This document shows positions 10,016 through 18,382 of a stretch of 64,000 nucleotides of DNA, piece by piece. The notes under the pieces were generated by a model that did no database searches, was not told the DNA's origin, and was given only the letters and a program-made list of their open reading frames with translations. The first letter of the stretch is position 1, and the number at the start of each line of letters is the position of its first letter. The translations under genes were made by a program, and so were the position numbers. This DNA comes from Lysobacterales bacterium 66-474 (GTDB taxonomy: Bacteria; Pseudomonadota; Gammaproteobacteria; Xanthomonadales; Rhodanobacteraceae), in contig MKWP01000008.1 of the NCBI GenBank assembly GCA_001899805.1, positions 1 through 64,000 of the forward strand, written 5' to 3'.

Positions 10016-11344
10016 TTGGCGGCTTCGAAGTCAACCGGCGCACTGGCCCAGTTCGGCAAGTTGACCGAACTGCGCCAGCGCCTGCTGTTCCTGGTCGGCG
10101 CGCTGGTGGTGTTCCGGCTGGGTTCGTTCATCCCCGTCCCGGGCGTCAATCCGGAAGCCATGACGCGGATGATCGAGCAGGGCGGCGGCCTGTTGAACAT
10201 GTTCAACATGTTCTCGGGCGGCGCGCTGGCGCGCTTCTCGCTGTTCGCGCTGGGCGTGATCCCGTACATCTCCGCATCCATCGTGGTGCAGATGATGGGT
10301 TCGGTGTTGCCGGCTTGGCAGGCGCTCAAGAAGGAAGGACAGGCCGGTCAGCGGGTCCTGACCAAATACACACGCTGGGGCACGGTGGGATTGTCGGCGT
10401 TCCAGGCTTTCGGTATCGCCATCGCCTTGCAGAAGGAAGGCCTCGGCGGCGGCATGCCGATCGTCTATGACCCCGGCTTCGGCTTCGTGTTTGCGTCGGT
10501 GATCGGGCTGACCGCCGGCAGCATGTTCCTGATGTGGCTCGGCGAGCAGATGACCGAGCGCGGCATCGGCAACGGCATTTCATTGATCATCTTCGCGGGC
10601 ATCGTCGCGGGCCTGCCGCAGGCATTGACCCAGACCTTCACGATGGCCAGCACCGGCCAGCTGACCATGATCAAGGTGTTGATCGTGGTGGTGATCGTGC
10701 TGGTGGTGACCGCGTTCTGCGTGTTCATGGAAAGCGCGCAGCGCAGGATCACCGTGAATTACGCGCGTCGCCAGGGCGGAGCGCGGGCTTACCAGAACCA
10801 GAGCTCGCACCTGCCGCTGAAGATCAACATGTCGGGCGTGATCCCGCCGATCTTCGCGTCCTCGCTGATCCTGTTCCCGGCCACCGCGTCCACCTGGTTC
10901 TCGAATGCCAGCCAGATGCATTGGCTGCAGAACCTGACCACCGCGCTGTCGCCGGGCGAGCCGCTGTACATGATCCTGTACGCGGCGATGATCATCGTCT
11001 TCGCGTTCTTCTACACCGCGATCGTGTTCAATTCGCAGGAAACCGCCGACAACCTGAAGCGTTCGGGCGCGCTGATCCCGGGCCTGCGTCCGGGCAAGGC
11101 CACCGCCGACTACATCGACGCCGTGCTGACCCGCCTGACCGGCGCCGGCGCGGTGTACCTGGCCGCGGTGTGCCTGATCCCCACGTTCATGCAGACCGAG
11201 TGGCATGTGCCGTTCTACTTCGGGGGGACCTCGCTCCTGATCGTGGTGGTGGTGGCAATGGATTTCCGTGCGCAGGTCTCCGCGCACCTGGTTTCGCATC
11301 AGTACGAAAGCCTGCTCAAGAAGGCCAACCTCAAGCGGAGTTGA
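10016..11344 (+). CDS. secY: Preprotein translocase subunit SecY
   Basis: 442 residues forming the inner-membrane channel of the Sec translocon with SecE and SecG. The start is TTG at 10016, giving MAASKSTGALAQFGKLTELR after fMet. No ATG exists before the conserved LRQRLLFLVGALVVFRLGS segment, so a rare start is required. Ten hydrophobic segments are visible. The plug region (GGGLLNMFNMFSGGALAR) and the cytoplasmic loop used by SecA (NLKRSGALIPGLRPGKAT) are conserved. It lies 6 bases after rplO. rpmJ, often next in other gammaproteobacteria, is absent. Confidence 0.97.
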   Translation: MAASKSTGALAQFGKLTELRQRLLFLVGALVVFRLGSFIPVPGVNPEAMTRMIEQGGGLLNMFNMFSGGALARFSLFALGVIPYISASIVVQMMGSVLPAWQALKKEGQAGQRVLTKYTRWGTVGLSAFQAFGIAIALQKEGLGGGMPIVYDPGFGFVFASVIGLTAGSMFLMWLGEQMTERGIGNGISLIIFAGIVAGLPQALTQTFTMASTGQLTMIKVLIVVVIVLVVTAFCVFMESAQRRITVNYARRQGGARAYQNQSSHLPLKINMSGVIPPIFASSLILFPATASTWFSNASQMHWLQNLTTALSPGEPLYMILYAAMIIVFAFFYTAIVFNSQETADNLKRSGALIPGLRPGKATADYIDAVLTRLTGAGAVYLAAVCLIPTFMQTEWHVPFYFGGTSLLIVVVVAMDFRAQVSAHLVSHQYESLLKKANLKRS

Positions 11345-11449
11345 CCGGAAGGGGCAGGAAGATCGAACCGCTGCACCAGCCGCCCGCAGGGGCGACGGGG
11401 TGGTTTTCGGTCTGCGGGGTCTGGCTTCCCGCGCAACGCAATTTCAGGC

Positions 11450-11455
11450 TATAAT
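11450..11455 (+). promoter_or_regulatory. Candidate -10 element upstream of rpsM
   Basis: A perfect TATAAT lies 48 bases before the rpsM start in the 159-base secY-rpsM gap. No good -35 hexamer is found at 17 +/- 1 bases; the best is TTCCCG at 11426. It could drive the alpha operon (rpsM, rpsK, rpsD, rpoA, rplQ) independently of the spc operon. The rest of the gap has no gene. Confidence 0.5.
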
Positions 11456-11503
11456 TAGCAGTTTGCCGAATCGGCAACGCATTCAAGGTGGAGCAACCAC
11501 AAC

Positions 11504-11860
11504 ATGGCACGTATCGCGGGCGTCAACCTGCCGGTCAACAAGCACGTCTGGGTCGGTCTGCAGAGCATCTTCGGCATCGGCCGCACCCGTTCGCGCAAGA
11601 TCTGCGAAGCGGCGGGCGTCGATCCGGCGACCCAGATCAAGTCGCTGTCGGAAGGCGAGGTCGAGAACCTGCGCCGCGAGGTGGCGAAGTTCAGCGTGGA
11701 AGGCGACCTGCGCCGCGAAGTCGGTATCAGCATCAAGCGCCTGATGGACCTCGGCACCTATCGCGGCCTGCGTCATCGCCGCGGCCTGCCCGCGCGCGGC
11801 CAGCGCACCCGCACCAATGCGCGTACCCGCAAGGGCCCGCGCCGCGCGATCAAGAAGTAG
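11504..11860 (+). CDS. rpsM: 30S ribosomal protein S13
   Basis: 118 residues, [20 protein letters not shown]13 contacts S19 and forms bridges B1a/B1b to the 50S subunit. The family signature is seen as [20 protein letters not shown], with a basic tail KGPRRAIKK that reaches P-site tRNA. AAGGTGGAG (11486-11494) is a strong ribosome-binding site. First gene of the alpha operon. Confidence 0.98.
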   Translation: MARIAGVNLPVNKHVWVGLQSIFGIGRTRSRKICEAAGVDPATQIKSLSEGEVENLRREVAKFSVEGDLRREVGISIKRLMDLGTYRGLRHRRGLPARGQRTRTNARTRKGPRRAIKK

Positions 11861-11865
11861 TTGTA

Positions 11866-11994
11866 GCGCTGGACGAGTCTATCCATGACTCGCCAGCGTA
11901 CGCCGAGTCAGGCACATGTCCTGACTCGGCTTCGCAAATCAAACACGAGTTGCAGAAGCGTGTTTGATTTGCGGGCAGGCCATCCGTGGCCTGC
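11866..11994 (+). repeat. Modular hairpin repeat, copy 2
   Basis: The rpsM-rpsK gap holds four hairpins in the order of copy 1. (i) CGAGTC/GACTCG (11874-11879, 11887-11892) inside CGCTGG/CCAGCG. (ii) GCCGAGTCAGG (11902-11912) and CCTGACTCGGC (11920-11930) around CACATGT. (iii) CAAATCAAACACG (11935-11947) and CGTGTTTGATTTG (11959-11971). (iv) GCAGGCCA/TGGCCTGC (11975-11982, 11987-11994) around TCCG. The loop of ii is identical to copy 1, while its stem differs with compensation. Confidence 0.85.
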
Positions 11995-12057
11995 GGGAAC
12001 AAACCTCGGGCGCCATTGCGGCGCTGTTGCACCGAAACATCTTCAACCGGATAACCC

Positions 12058-12447
12058 ATGGACAAACCAGCTGCCAAGTCGAAGAAGAAGACCAAGCGCG
12101 TCGTCACCGACGGCGTCGTCCACGTCCAGGCTTCTTTCAACAACACCATCGTCACCATCACCGATCGCCAGGGCAACGCGTTGTCGTGGGCGACCGCGGG
12201 CGGCGCGGGTTTCCGCGGCTCGCGCAAGTCGACCCCGTTCGCCGCGCAGGTCGCGGCGGAGAAGGCCGGCCGCGTGGCGCTGGACTACGGCGTCAAGTCG
12301 CTGGAAGTGCGCATCAAGGGCCCGGGTCCGGGCCGCGAGTCGGCGGTGCGTTCGTTGAACGCGCTCGGCTACAAGGTCACCAACATCATCGACGTCACGC
12401 CGATTCCGCACAACGGCTGCCGTCCTCCGAAGAAGCGGAGGGTTTGA
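12058..12447 (+). CDS. rpsK: 30S ribosomal protein S11
   Basis: 129 residues. S11 forms the platform of the 30S subunit near the E-site mRNA. The signature is [19 protein letters not shown] and [20 protein letters not shown]. The C-terminal [16 protein letters not shown] is nearly invariant. It is followed one base after its stop by rpsD. The start lies about 60 bases after the modular repeat. Confidence 0.98.
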   Translation: MDKPAAKSKKKTKRVVTDGVVHVQASFNNTIVTITDRQGNALSWATAGGAGFRGSRKSTPFAAQVAAEKAGRVALDYGVKSLEVRIKGPGPGRESAVRSLNALGYKVTNIIDVTPIPHNGCRPPKKRRV

Positions 12448-12448
12448 C

Positions 12449-13078
12449 ATGGCCCGTTATCGTGGTCCCACCTGCAAGCTGGCCCGCCGCGAAGGCGCCG
12501 ACCTGTCGCTGAAGAGTCCCGCGCGCGCGATCGACTCCAAGTGCAAGTTCGACAACAAACCCGGCCAGCACGGCGTCGCCGCCAAGCGTTCGCGTCCATC
12601 CGACTACGCCGTGCAGTTGCGCGAGAAGCAGAAGGTCAAGCGCATCTACGGCGTGCTCGAGCGCCAGTTCAGCAATTACTACAAGAAGGCCACCCAGTTG
12701 AAGGGCAACACGGGCGAGAACCTGTTGCGCATCCTGGAAGCGCGCCTCGACAACGTGGTATACCGCATGGGTTTCGCGGTCACCCGCGCGCAGGCACGCC
12801 AGCTGGTCGCACACAAGGCGATCCTGGTCAACGGCAAGAAGGCCAACGTGCCGTCGCTGTCGGTCCGGCCCGGCGACGAGATCAAGCTCACCGAACGCGC
12901 ACAGAAGCAGTTGCGCGTGCAGGAAGCCCTGAAGGTTTCCGAGAGCATGGACCTGCGCCCCGGCTGGATCGAGGTCGACGCCAGGAATGCGGCCGGCGTG
13001 TTCAAGGCCATGCCGGATCGAGGCGAACTGCCCAGCGACATCAACGAAGCGTTGATTGTCGAGTTGTATTCAAAGTAA
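12449..13078 (+). CDS. rpsD: 30S ribosomal protein S4
   Basis: 209 residues, [20 protein letters not shown]4 starts 16S 5'-domain assembly. In E. coli it represses the alpha operon and takes part in rRNA antitermination. The S4 RNA-binding domain is visible as [20 protein letters not shown] and [19 protein letters not shown]. The N-terminus has no zinc-binding cysteine set. Confidence 0.98.
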   Translation: MARYRGPTCKLARREGADLSLKSPARAIDSKCKFDNKPGQHGVAAKRSRPSDYAVQLREKQKVKRIYGVLERQFSNYYKKATQLKGNTGENLLRILEARLDNVVYRMGFAVTRAQARQLVAHKAILVNGKKANVPSLSVRPGDEIKLTERAQKQLRVQEALKVSESMDLRPGWIEVDARNAAGVFKAMPDRGELPSDINEALIVELYSK

Positions 13079-13095
13079 CGCGTTGCTGCACGCGC

Positions 13096-13190
13096 GGCGT
13101 GGCCATCGGCCGCGCCTGCGCCACCGACGCAAACCGGGCGGCCTGGCCGTTCCGGCGTTGAACCCTCGGAGCCCGAATCCTGCGGGCTCC
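13096..13190. repeat. Hairpins in the rpsD-rpoA gap
   Basis: Two hairpins lie in this 136-base gap. GGCGTGGCC (13096-13104) pairs with GGCCGCGCC (13108-13116) around ATC. GGAGCCCG (13168-13175) pairs perfectly with CGGGCTCC (13183-13190) around AATCCTG. No T run follows either, so transcription probably reads into rpoA. Confidence 0.6.
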
Positions 13191-13214
13191 ACCAGTGATC
13201 TTCCGGAGTAGCCC

Positions 13215-14213
13215 ATGGCAGTCTCTTCCACCCAGGTCTTGCGTCCGCGCGGTCTCAAAGTCGAGCCGGTCGGACCCAATCATGCGCGCGTCGTGGTCGA
13301 ACCGCTGGAGCGCGGTTACGGCCACACCCTCGGCAACGCGCTGCGGCGCGTGCTGTTGTCCTCGATCGCCGGCGCGGCGATCGTCGAGGCCGAGATCGAC
13401 GGCGTCCTGCACGAGTACACCACGCTCGAAGGCCTGCAGGAAGACGTCATCGAGGTGTTGTTGAACCTGAAGGGCGTCGCGATCCGCTTGAACGGCGCCG
13501 ACGAGGCCACCCTGACCCTGTCCAAGAAGGGCAAGAGCGTGGTGACCGCGGGCGACATCACCACCGACCACACGGTGGAAATCGTCAATCCCGAGCACGT
13601 GATCTGCCATTTGACCAAGGACGTCACGCTCAACATGCGTCTCAGGGCGCGCCGCGGCATCGGCTACCAGCCGGCGGTCAGCCGCGTGAATCCCGACGAG
13701 GAAGCCCGCCCGATCGGCCGCCTGCAGATCGACGCCTCGTTCTGCCCGGTGCGCCGCGTCGCCTACTCGGTGGATGCCGCGCGCGTCGAACAGCGCACCA
13801 ACCTCGACAAGCTGGTGCTCGACATCGAGACCAACGGCACCGTGGCGGTCGACGAGGCCGTGCGCCAGGCCGCGCAGACGCTGCACGAGCAGCTGTCGGT
13901 GTTCGGCGATTTCAAGAGCCGCGACCTCGCCGAGTCCGAGAAGGACAAGGGTGGCGTGTCGCCGCTGCTGATGCGCCCGATCGACGACCTGGAACTCACG
14001 GTGCGTTCGGCCAATTGCCTCAAGGCCGAGAGCATCTACTACATTGGCGACCTGGTGCAGAAGACCGAGGTCGAACTGTTGAAGACGCCGAACCTCGGCA
14101 AGAAGTCGCTCACCGAAATCAAGGACGTGCTCGGCGCCAAGGGCCTCGCCCTCGGCACCAAGCTGGAAAACTGGCCGCCGGCGGGGATCGTCAGCGGCAT
14201 GCAGTTGGGTTGA
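13215..14213 (+). CDS. rpoA: DNA-directed RNA polymerase subunit alpha
   Basis: 332 residues. The N-terminal dimerisation domain (about 1-235) begins with [20 protein letters not shown] and contains [18 protein letters not shown]. After a linker the C-terminal domain (about 250-332) includes [17 protein letters not shown] and the helix-hairpin-helix [19 protein letters not shown], used for UP elements and activators. GGAG upstream of ATG 13215 supports the start. Alpha nucleates polymerase assembly. Confidence 0.99.
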   Translation: MAVSSTQVLRPRGLKVEPVGPNHARVVVEPLERGYGHTLGNALRRVLLSSIAGAAIVEAEIDGVLHEYTTLEGLQEDVIEVLLNLKGVAIRLNGADEATLTLSKKGKSVVTAGDITTDHTVEIVNPEHVICHLTKDVTLNMRLRARRGIGYQPAVSRVNPDEEARPIGRLQIDASFCPVRRVAYSVDAARVEQRTNLDKLVLDIETNGTVAVDEAVRQAAQTLHEQLSVFGDFKSRDLAESEKDKGGVSPLLMRPIDDLELTVRSANCLKAESIYYIGDLVQKTEVELLKTPNLGKKSLTEIKDVLGAKGLALGTKLENWPPAGIVSGMQLG

Positions 14214-14242
14214 TTTGAAACGCAACACGGTATTCAAGAGCG

Positions 14243-14285
14243 GTTATCCGCAGGGTGCCCGGGCTTGACCCGGGATTCCCATAAC
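14243..14285. repeat. Palindromic segment in the rpoA-rplQ gap
   Basis: Arms GTTAT (14243-14247) and ATAAC (14281-14285) enclose two CCCGGG blocks (14258-14263 and 14269-14274) separated by CTTGA. The GTTATC...ATAAC outer arms recall the hairpin at 127-162. The 93-base gap is otherwise featureless. Confidence 0.5.
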
Positions 14286-14306
14286 AACTGACAAGAGACT
14301 TTTCCC

Positions 14307-14690
14307 ATGCGCCACATGAAATCCGGACGCAAACTCAACCGGACCAGTTCCCACCGCGAAGCCATGTACAAGAACATGGCGGCGTCGCTGATCAAGCACG
14401 AGCTGATCCGCACCACCCTGCCCAAGGCCAAGGATCTGCGCCGTGTCGCCGAGCCGCTGATCACGCTGGCCAAGGTCGACGGCGTCGCCAACCGCCGCCT
14501 CGCGTTCGCACGCCTGCGCGACAAGCAGGCGGTCGGCAAGCTGTTCGTCGAACTCGGCCCGCGCTATCGCGAACGCAAGGGCGGTTACCTGCGCATCATC
14601 AAGTGCGGTTTCCGCGACGGCGACAACGCGCCGATGGCCTATGTCGAACTGGTCGATCGTCCGCAGGCGCAGGCCGGCGCCGGGGATTGA
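14307..14690 (+). CDS. rplQ: 50S ribosomal protein L17
   Basis: 127 residues, [21 protein letters not shown]17 lies near the tunnel exit. The family signature is seen in [21 protein letters not shown] and [19 protein letters not shown]. It is the last gene of the alpha operon and is followed 26 bases later by a rho-independent terminator. Confidence 0.98.
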   Translation: MRHMKSGRKLNRTSSHREAMYKNMAASLIKHELIRTTLPKAKDLRRVAEPLITLAKVDGVANRRLAFARLRDKQAVGKLFVELGPRYRERKGGYLRIIKCGFRDGDNAPMAYVELVDRPQAQAGAGD

Positions 14691-14716
14691 GCCCGCCGGT
14701 TTTGACACGAACATCG

Positions 14717-14742
14717 AAACCCCGGCACGTCCGGGGTTTTTT
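14717..14742 (+). terminator. Rho-independent terminator of the alpha operon
   Basis: AAACCCCGG (14717-14725), loop CACGT, CCGGGGTTTTTT (14731-14742). A GC-rich stem followed by six T residues, placed 26 bases after rplQ, closes the ribosomal protein operons before dsbB. Confidence 0.9.
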
Positions 14743-14808
14743 GTGCCCGCGCATGACACGTCTTTGCGAAAACGCTACTGTTGCACGTCCGTCCGTGCCT
14801 TTGCCGCC

Positions 14809-15360
14809 ATGAATCCATTCCGCTGGTCCTTTCGCGCCGCGTACCTGATTGGTTTCCTGATCTGCGCCGCCCTGCTTGGCTATGCGCTGTACGCCGAGCA
14901 GCAGCTGCACCTGACACCGTGCAACCTGTGCGTGCTGCAACGGGTCGCGTTTGTCTGGATGGGGTTGTGGTTCCTCGTCGGTGGCCTGCACGCGCCGCGC
15001 GGTGGTGGGCGCCGGGCTTATGCGGTGCTGGTGTTGATCGGTGCCGTGTTCGGGATCGTGACGGCAGCCCGGCAATTGTGGTTGCAATCGTTGCCGGCCG
15101 ACCAGGTGCCGGCGTGCGGCGCCGGGGTCGACATGTTGTTGACGATGGTCAAGGCCGGATCGTTGCCGTTCGGCAAGTTCGTGATGCTGATGTTCAGCGG
15201 CTCCGGCGATTGCGCCCAGGTGACGTGGAGGTTCCTCGGGCTTTCGATGGCCGGCTGGACACTCATCTGGTACGTCTTGCTGGGCGCCTGGGCGTTGCTG
15301 CCGCGGCCCCGGCGCAATAGATTGGTTGACACGCGTCCACCCGGCGCGAAGAGGATTTGA
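14809..15360 (+). CDS. dsbB: Disulfide bond formation protein DsbB
   Basis: 183 residues with four hydrophobic segments. DsbB reoxidises periplasmic DsbA and passes electrons to quinones. The first redox pair is Cys38-x-x-Cys41 in TPCNLCVLQR, and the second pair is Cys103 and Cys135 (ACGAGVD and SGSGDCAQ) in the second periplasmic loop. Both pairs and the order match the family. ATG 14809 starts just before the first membrane segment (YLIGFLICAALLGYAL). No clear Shine-Dalgarno sequence is seen. It lies directly upstream of the DAHP synthase, 2 bases apart. Confidence 0.93.
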   Translation: MNPFRWSFRAAYLIGFLICAALLGYALYAEQQLHLTPCNLCVLQRVAFVWMGLWFLVGGLHAPRGGGRRAYAVLVLIGAVFGIVTAARQLWLQSLPADQVPACGAGVDMLLTMVKAGSLPFGKFVMLMFSGSGDCAQVTWRFLGLSMAGWTLIWYVLLGAWALLPRPRRNRLVDTRPPGAKRI

Positions 15361-15362
15361 CC

Positions 15363-16754
15363 ATGGCTGCTTCCGAAATGCCCACGCGCGCGCCATTGCG
15401 TCCGGTGCGCGAAGCCCAGCCGTGGAGAGCCGGGAGCTGGCAAGCATTCCCTGCCGCGCAGATGCCGCATTACGAAGATCCCGCCGAGTTGCGCGCGGCG
15501 CTGGACCAACTCGAACGCCTGCCGCCGCTGGTCACCTCATGGGAAGTGCTGGCGCTCAAGGAATTGCTTGCGGATGCGCAGCAGGGCAAGCGTTTCCTGT
15601 TGCAGGGCGGCGATTGCGCGGAAACCTTTGCCGATTGCACCAACGAAGTGATCGCCAATCGCCTGAAGGTCTTGCTGCAGATGAGCCTGGTGCTGGTGCA
15701 CGGGCTCCGCAAGCCGGTATTGCGCGTCGGCCGTTTCGCGGGCCAGTACGCCAAGCCGCGCTCGGCGGATACCGAGACGATCGACGGCGTGACGTTGCCG
15801 GTCTATCGCGGCGACCTGGTCAACGGACCCGAGTTCACGCCCGCGGCACGTCGCCCCGATCCGAAGCGGATGCTGGAAGGCCATGCGCGTTCCGGCATGA
15901 CCATGAATTTCGTGCGCGCCTTGATCGACGGCGGGTTCGCCGACCTGCACCACCCGGAATACTGGAACCTCGCCTGGGTCGAGCGTTCGCCGCTCGCTGC
16001 CGAATACCGGCACATGGTCGCCGGCATTTCCAGCGCCATGCACTTCATGGAAACCCTGGCGGGCCCGATCGGCGGGTTCCAGCGCGCGGATTTCTACACC
16101 TCGCACGAAGCCTTGCTGTTGCCCTACGAACAATCCATGACGCGGCAGGTGCCGCGCCAGTGGGGCTGGTTCGACCTCTCCACGCATTTCCCGTGGATCG
16201 GCATGCGCACCGCGGCGCTGGACGGCGCGCACGTCGAGTTCTGCCGCGGCATCCGCAATCCGGTCGCCATCAAGGTCGGCCCCGCGATGCACGACGACCA
16301 GTTGCAGCGATTGATCGACATCCTGAGCCCCGACGATGAACCGGGACGGCTCACGCTGGTCCATCGCATGGGCGCGGGCGGCATCGCCCAGCACCTGCCG
16401 CGTCTGATCGACGCGGTGAAGGCAACCGGCCGGCGCGTGTTGTGGGTCTGCGACCCGATGCACGGCAACACCGAGAAGCTCGGCAACGGCGTCAAGACGC
16501 GACGCTTCGCCAACATCCGCAGCGAACTGGAACAGGCTTTCGACATCCATGCCGCGGCGGGTTCGCGGCTGGGCGGCGTGCACCTGGAGTTGACCGGCGA
16601 GGACGTCACCGAGTGCATGGGCGGCGCACGCAACCTCTCCGAAGCCGATCTCGGGCGCGCGTACAAGTCCAGCGTGGATCCGCGGCTCAATTACGAGCAG
16701 TCGCTGGAACTGGCCATGTTGATCGTGCGCAAGTCCGGCGGGGGCGCGGACTGA
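15363..16754 (+). CDS. aroF: Class II 3-deoxy-7-phosphoheptulonate synthase
   Basis: 463 residues of the plant-type (class II) DAHP synthase, which joins phosphoenolpyruvate and erythrose 4-phosphate in the first step of the shikimate pathway. Diagnostic segments are LLQGGDCAETFADCT (with the metal-binding cysteine), RVGRFAGQYAKPRS, GHARSGMTMNF, LVHRMGAGG and VCDPMHGNT. Length fits the roughly 450-residue family and is unlike the 350-residue class I enzymes of E. coli. ATG 15363 follows GAAGAGGA; an in-frame TTG at 15357 is less likely. The symbol is used loosely, because class II enzymes are also called aroG or aroH. Confidence 0.93.
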   Translation: MAASEMPTRAPLRPVREAQPWRAGSWQAFPAAQMPHYEDPAELRAALDQLERLPPLVTSWEVLALKELLADAQQGKRFLLQGGDCAETFADCTNEVIANRLKVLLQMSLVLVHGLRKPVLRVGRFAGQYAKPRSADTETIDGVTLPVYRGDLVNGPEFTPAARRPDPKRMLEGHARSGMTMNFVRALIDGGFADLHHPEYWNLAWVERSPLAAEYRHMVAGISSAMHFMETLAGPIGGFQRADFYTSHEALLLPYEQSMTRQVPRQWGWFDLSTHFPWIGMRTAALDGAHVEFCRGIRNPVAIKVGPAMHDDQLQRLIDILSPDDEPGRLTLVHRMGAGGIAQHLPRLIDAVKATGRRVLWVCDPMHGNTEKLGNGVKTRRFANIRSELEQAFDIHAAAGSRLGGVHLELTGEDVTECMGGARNLSEADLGRAYKSSVDPRLNYEQSLELAMLIVRKSGGGAD

Positions 16755-16775
16755 AGATTGCCGCGAACCACGACG

Positions 16776-17282
16776 TCAAGACGCCTCCGCCAGCGCCTGC
16801 CACGGCGCGATGTCCCAGGACCCGCGCGCCAGCCCTGAAGGCGAGGGCAGCACGAACACGCGACTGTGCGCGATGCGCAGCGGCTGCTCGCCATACGCGA
16901 GCTGGCGGGCCGTGACGCCCAGCCCCGCGTGCGCGGCATTCTTGCTGGTGAACGCGACGATGCGTGGCCGGTAACGCGCGAGTTTGCGCTGCAGCGCCTC
17001 GGCATCGAACGCGTCGCGTGGCAGCTCCGCATCGGGGCCGAAGTGGTGCTTGGCAACATCGGTCAGGCCGATTCCGAAATCCAGTGCCCGCCGGAACTCG
17101 GATGGTGCCAGCAGTCGTGGCGTCAACCCGGTTTCGAACAGGGTGCGCCAGAAATAATTGCCGGGGTGCGCGTAATAAGCGCCTTCGTGCGCGGAACGCG
17201 TGCCCGGCGCGGTGCCGCAGAACACCACGCGCAAATCCCCCTTCAGGACGTCGGGCAGGATCGGGCGCGTGGGTGTCGTCAT
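16776..17282 (-). CDS. mug: G/U mismatch-specific uracil-DNA glycosylase (Mug/TDG family)
   Basis: 168 residues from the start giving MTTPTRPILPDVLKGD; an ATG 7 codons further upstream is possible. Family 2 uracil-DNA glycosylases remove uracil or ethenocytosine from mismatches. The active-site region is seen as VVFCGTAPGTRSA, followed by YYAHPGNYFWRTLFETGLTP, closely matching the Mug pattern of a G-x-x-PG loop and an HPxNxFW segment. The second motif is LPSPSGLARG. Unlike E. coli Mug, the G-I-N-P-G loop reads G-T-A-P-G here: the catalytic asparagine is replaced by alanine. This variant is known in part of the family, so substrate range may differ. Confidence 0.82.
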   Translation of the reverse strand: MTTPTRPILPDVLKGDLRVVFCGTAPGTRSAHEGAYYAHPGNYFWRTLFETGLTPRLLAPSEFRRALDFGIGLTDVAKHHFGPDAELPRDAFDAEALQRKLARYRPRIVAFTSKNAAHAGLGVTARQLAYGEQPLRIAHSRVFVLPSPSGLARGSWDIAPWQALAEAS

Positions 17283-17372
17283 CGGCGCGATTGTGGCACG
17301 CACATGCGTGGTTCATGACGCGATGCCGCGGCTGTGCCACCATCGCGGCCTGGTTTCCCGAAGCAGGCGTCC

Positions 17373-18380
17373 ATGGAACCCGCAGGCGTCGAAAACTTGC
17401 AAGCAATGCCGTCGCGCCGCGCCGTGCCCGGACTGTACGCCGGATTCTGGCGGCGCGTCGCGGCGTGGCTCGTCGATGCGCTGCTCGTCGCCGCGCTCGA
17501 TGCCGCCTTTACCCTGTCCTTCGGAACCGCGCTGCTGGTGGCGTGGGCGATGCTGGGCGGCATCGACGATGCCGCGATGACGAGGCTGGTCGATATCGCC
17601 CTGCAGCCGTTCGGCGCGGTGCTGGCATGGCTTTATTTCGCGGTGTGCGAAACCTCGCGCTGGCAGGCGACGCCAGGAAAGCGCGTGCTGGGGCTGCGGG
17701 TCGTCGACGAACGCGGGCGGCGCATCGGCTTCGCCCGGGCCAGCGCACGCTGCTTCGGGAAAATCCTGTCCGTGCTGCTTCTGGGCATAGGCTTCCTGTT
17801 GGCTGGCTGGACGGCGCGCAAACAGGCCTTGCACGACTTGGTGGCCGGCTGTTGCGTGGTCCGCAAAAACGGATTCGCGGCCTGGCAACGCGGACAGGGG
17901 GCGCAGGTTGAGGCAATCCTTGCGCAAGCGGCGCCCGCGCATGCCGGCATGCCGGGCTGGGCGGTCGCGTTGGTCGTGATCGTCGGCTGCGTCCTCGTGG
18001 TTCCGGTGCTGGCGATCCTCGCCATGGTCGCGATACCCGTCTACGAGGGCCACGCGGTGCGCGAGGAAATAGCGCAAGGCGTCGCATCGACCGAACGCCC
18101 GCGTGCGTTGATCGCGCAGTACATCGGCGAGCGTGGCGCGCTGCCCCGCAGCAATGCCGACCTCGGGTTGCCGCGGCCGGAGACCATCCAGGCCCGTTAC
18201 GTCAGCAGCATCCGGGTCGCCGACGGCAAGGTGGTGGTGACCTACGGCAACGAGGCCGCGCGGGCGATCCACGGCGGCCACGTGGTGATTTCGCCGGTGG
18301 GCAATGCCGCGATGCTGCGTTGGCTGTGCAGCAGCCCCGACATCCGCGAGACCTTGCTGCCTTCGAATTGCCGCGACTGA
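17373..18380 (+). CDS. RDD-domain membrane protein fused to a type IV pilin-like domain
   Basis: 335 residues. The N-terminal part (about 22-165) is an RDD domain: GLYAGFWRRVAAWLVDALLV opens it, TPGKRVLGLRVVD is the central signature, and ALHDLVAGCCVVRK closes it. After a linker comes one hydrophobic helix (about 195-220, ending AMVAIPVYEGHAVREE), then a pilin-type globular domain with ALPRSNADLGLP, YVSSIRVADGKVVVTYG and ISPVG. It ends in a C-terminal disulfide-loop pattern (LCSSPDIRETLLPSNCRD, Cys319 and Cys333). No prepilin cleavage site (G-F-T-L-I-E) precedes the helix, so this is not a normal pilin. Start ATG 17373 was chosen over 17334. Function unknown. Confidence 0.75.
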   Translation: MEPAGVENLQAMPSRRAVPGLYAGFWRRVAAWLVDALLVAALDAAFTLSFGTALLVAWAMLGGIDDAAMTRLVDIALQPFGAVLAWLYFAVCETSRWQATPGKRVLGLRVVDERGRRIGFARASARCFGKILSVLLLGIGFLLAGWTARKQALHDLVAGCCVVRKNGFAAWQRGQGAQVEAILAQAAPAHAGMPGWAVALVVIVGCVLVVPVLAILAMVAIPVYEGHAVREEIAQGVASTERPRALIAQYIGERGALPRSNADLGLPRPETIQARYVSSIRVADGKVVVTYGNEAARAIHGGHVVISPVGNAAMLRWLCSSPDIRETLLPSNCRD

Positions 18381-18382
18381 CT

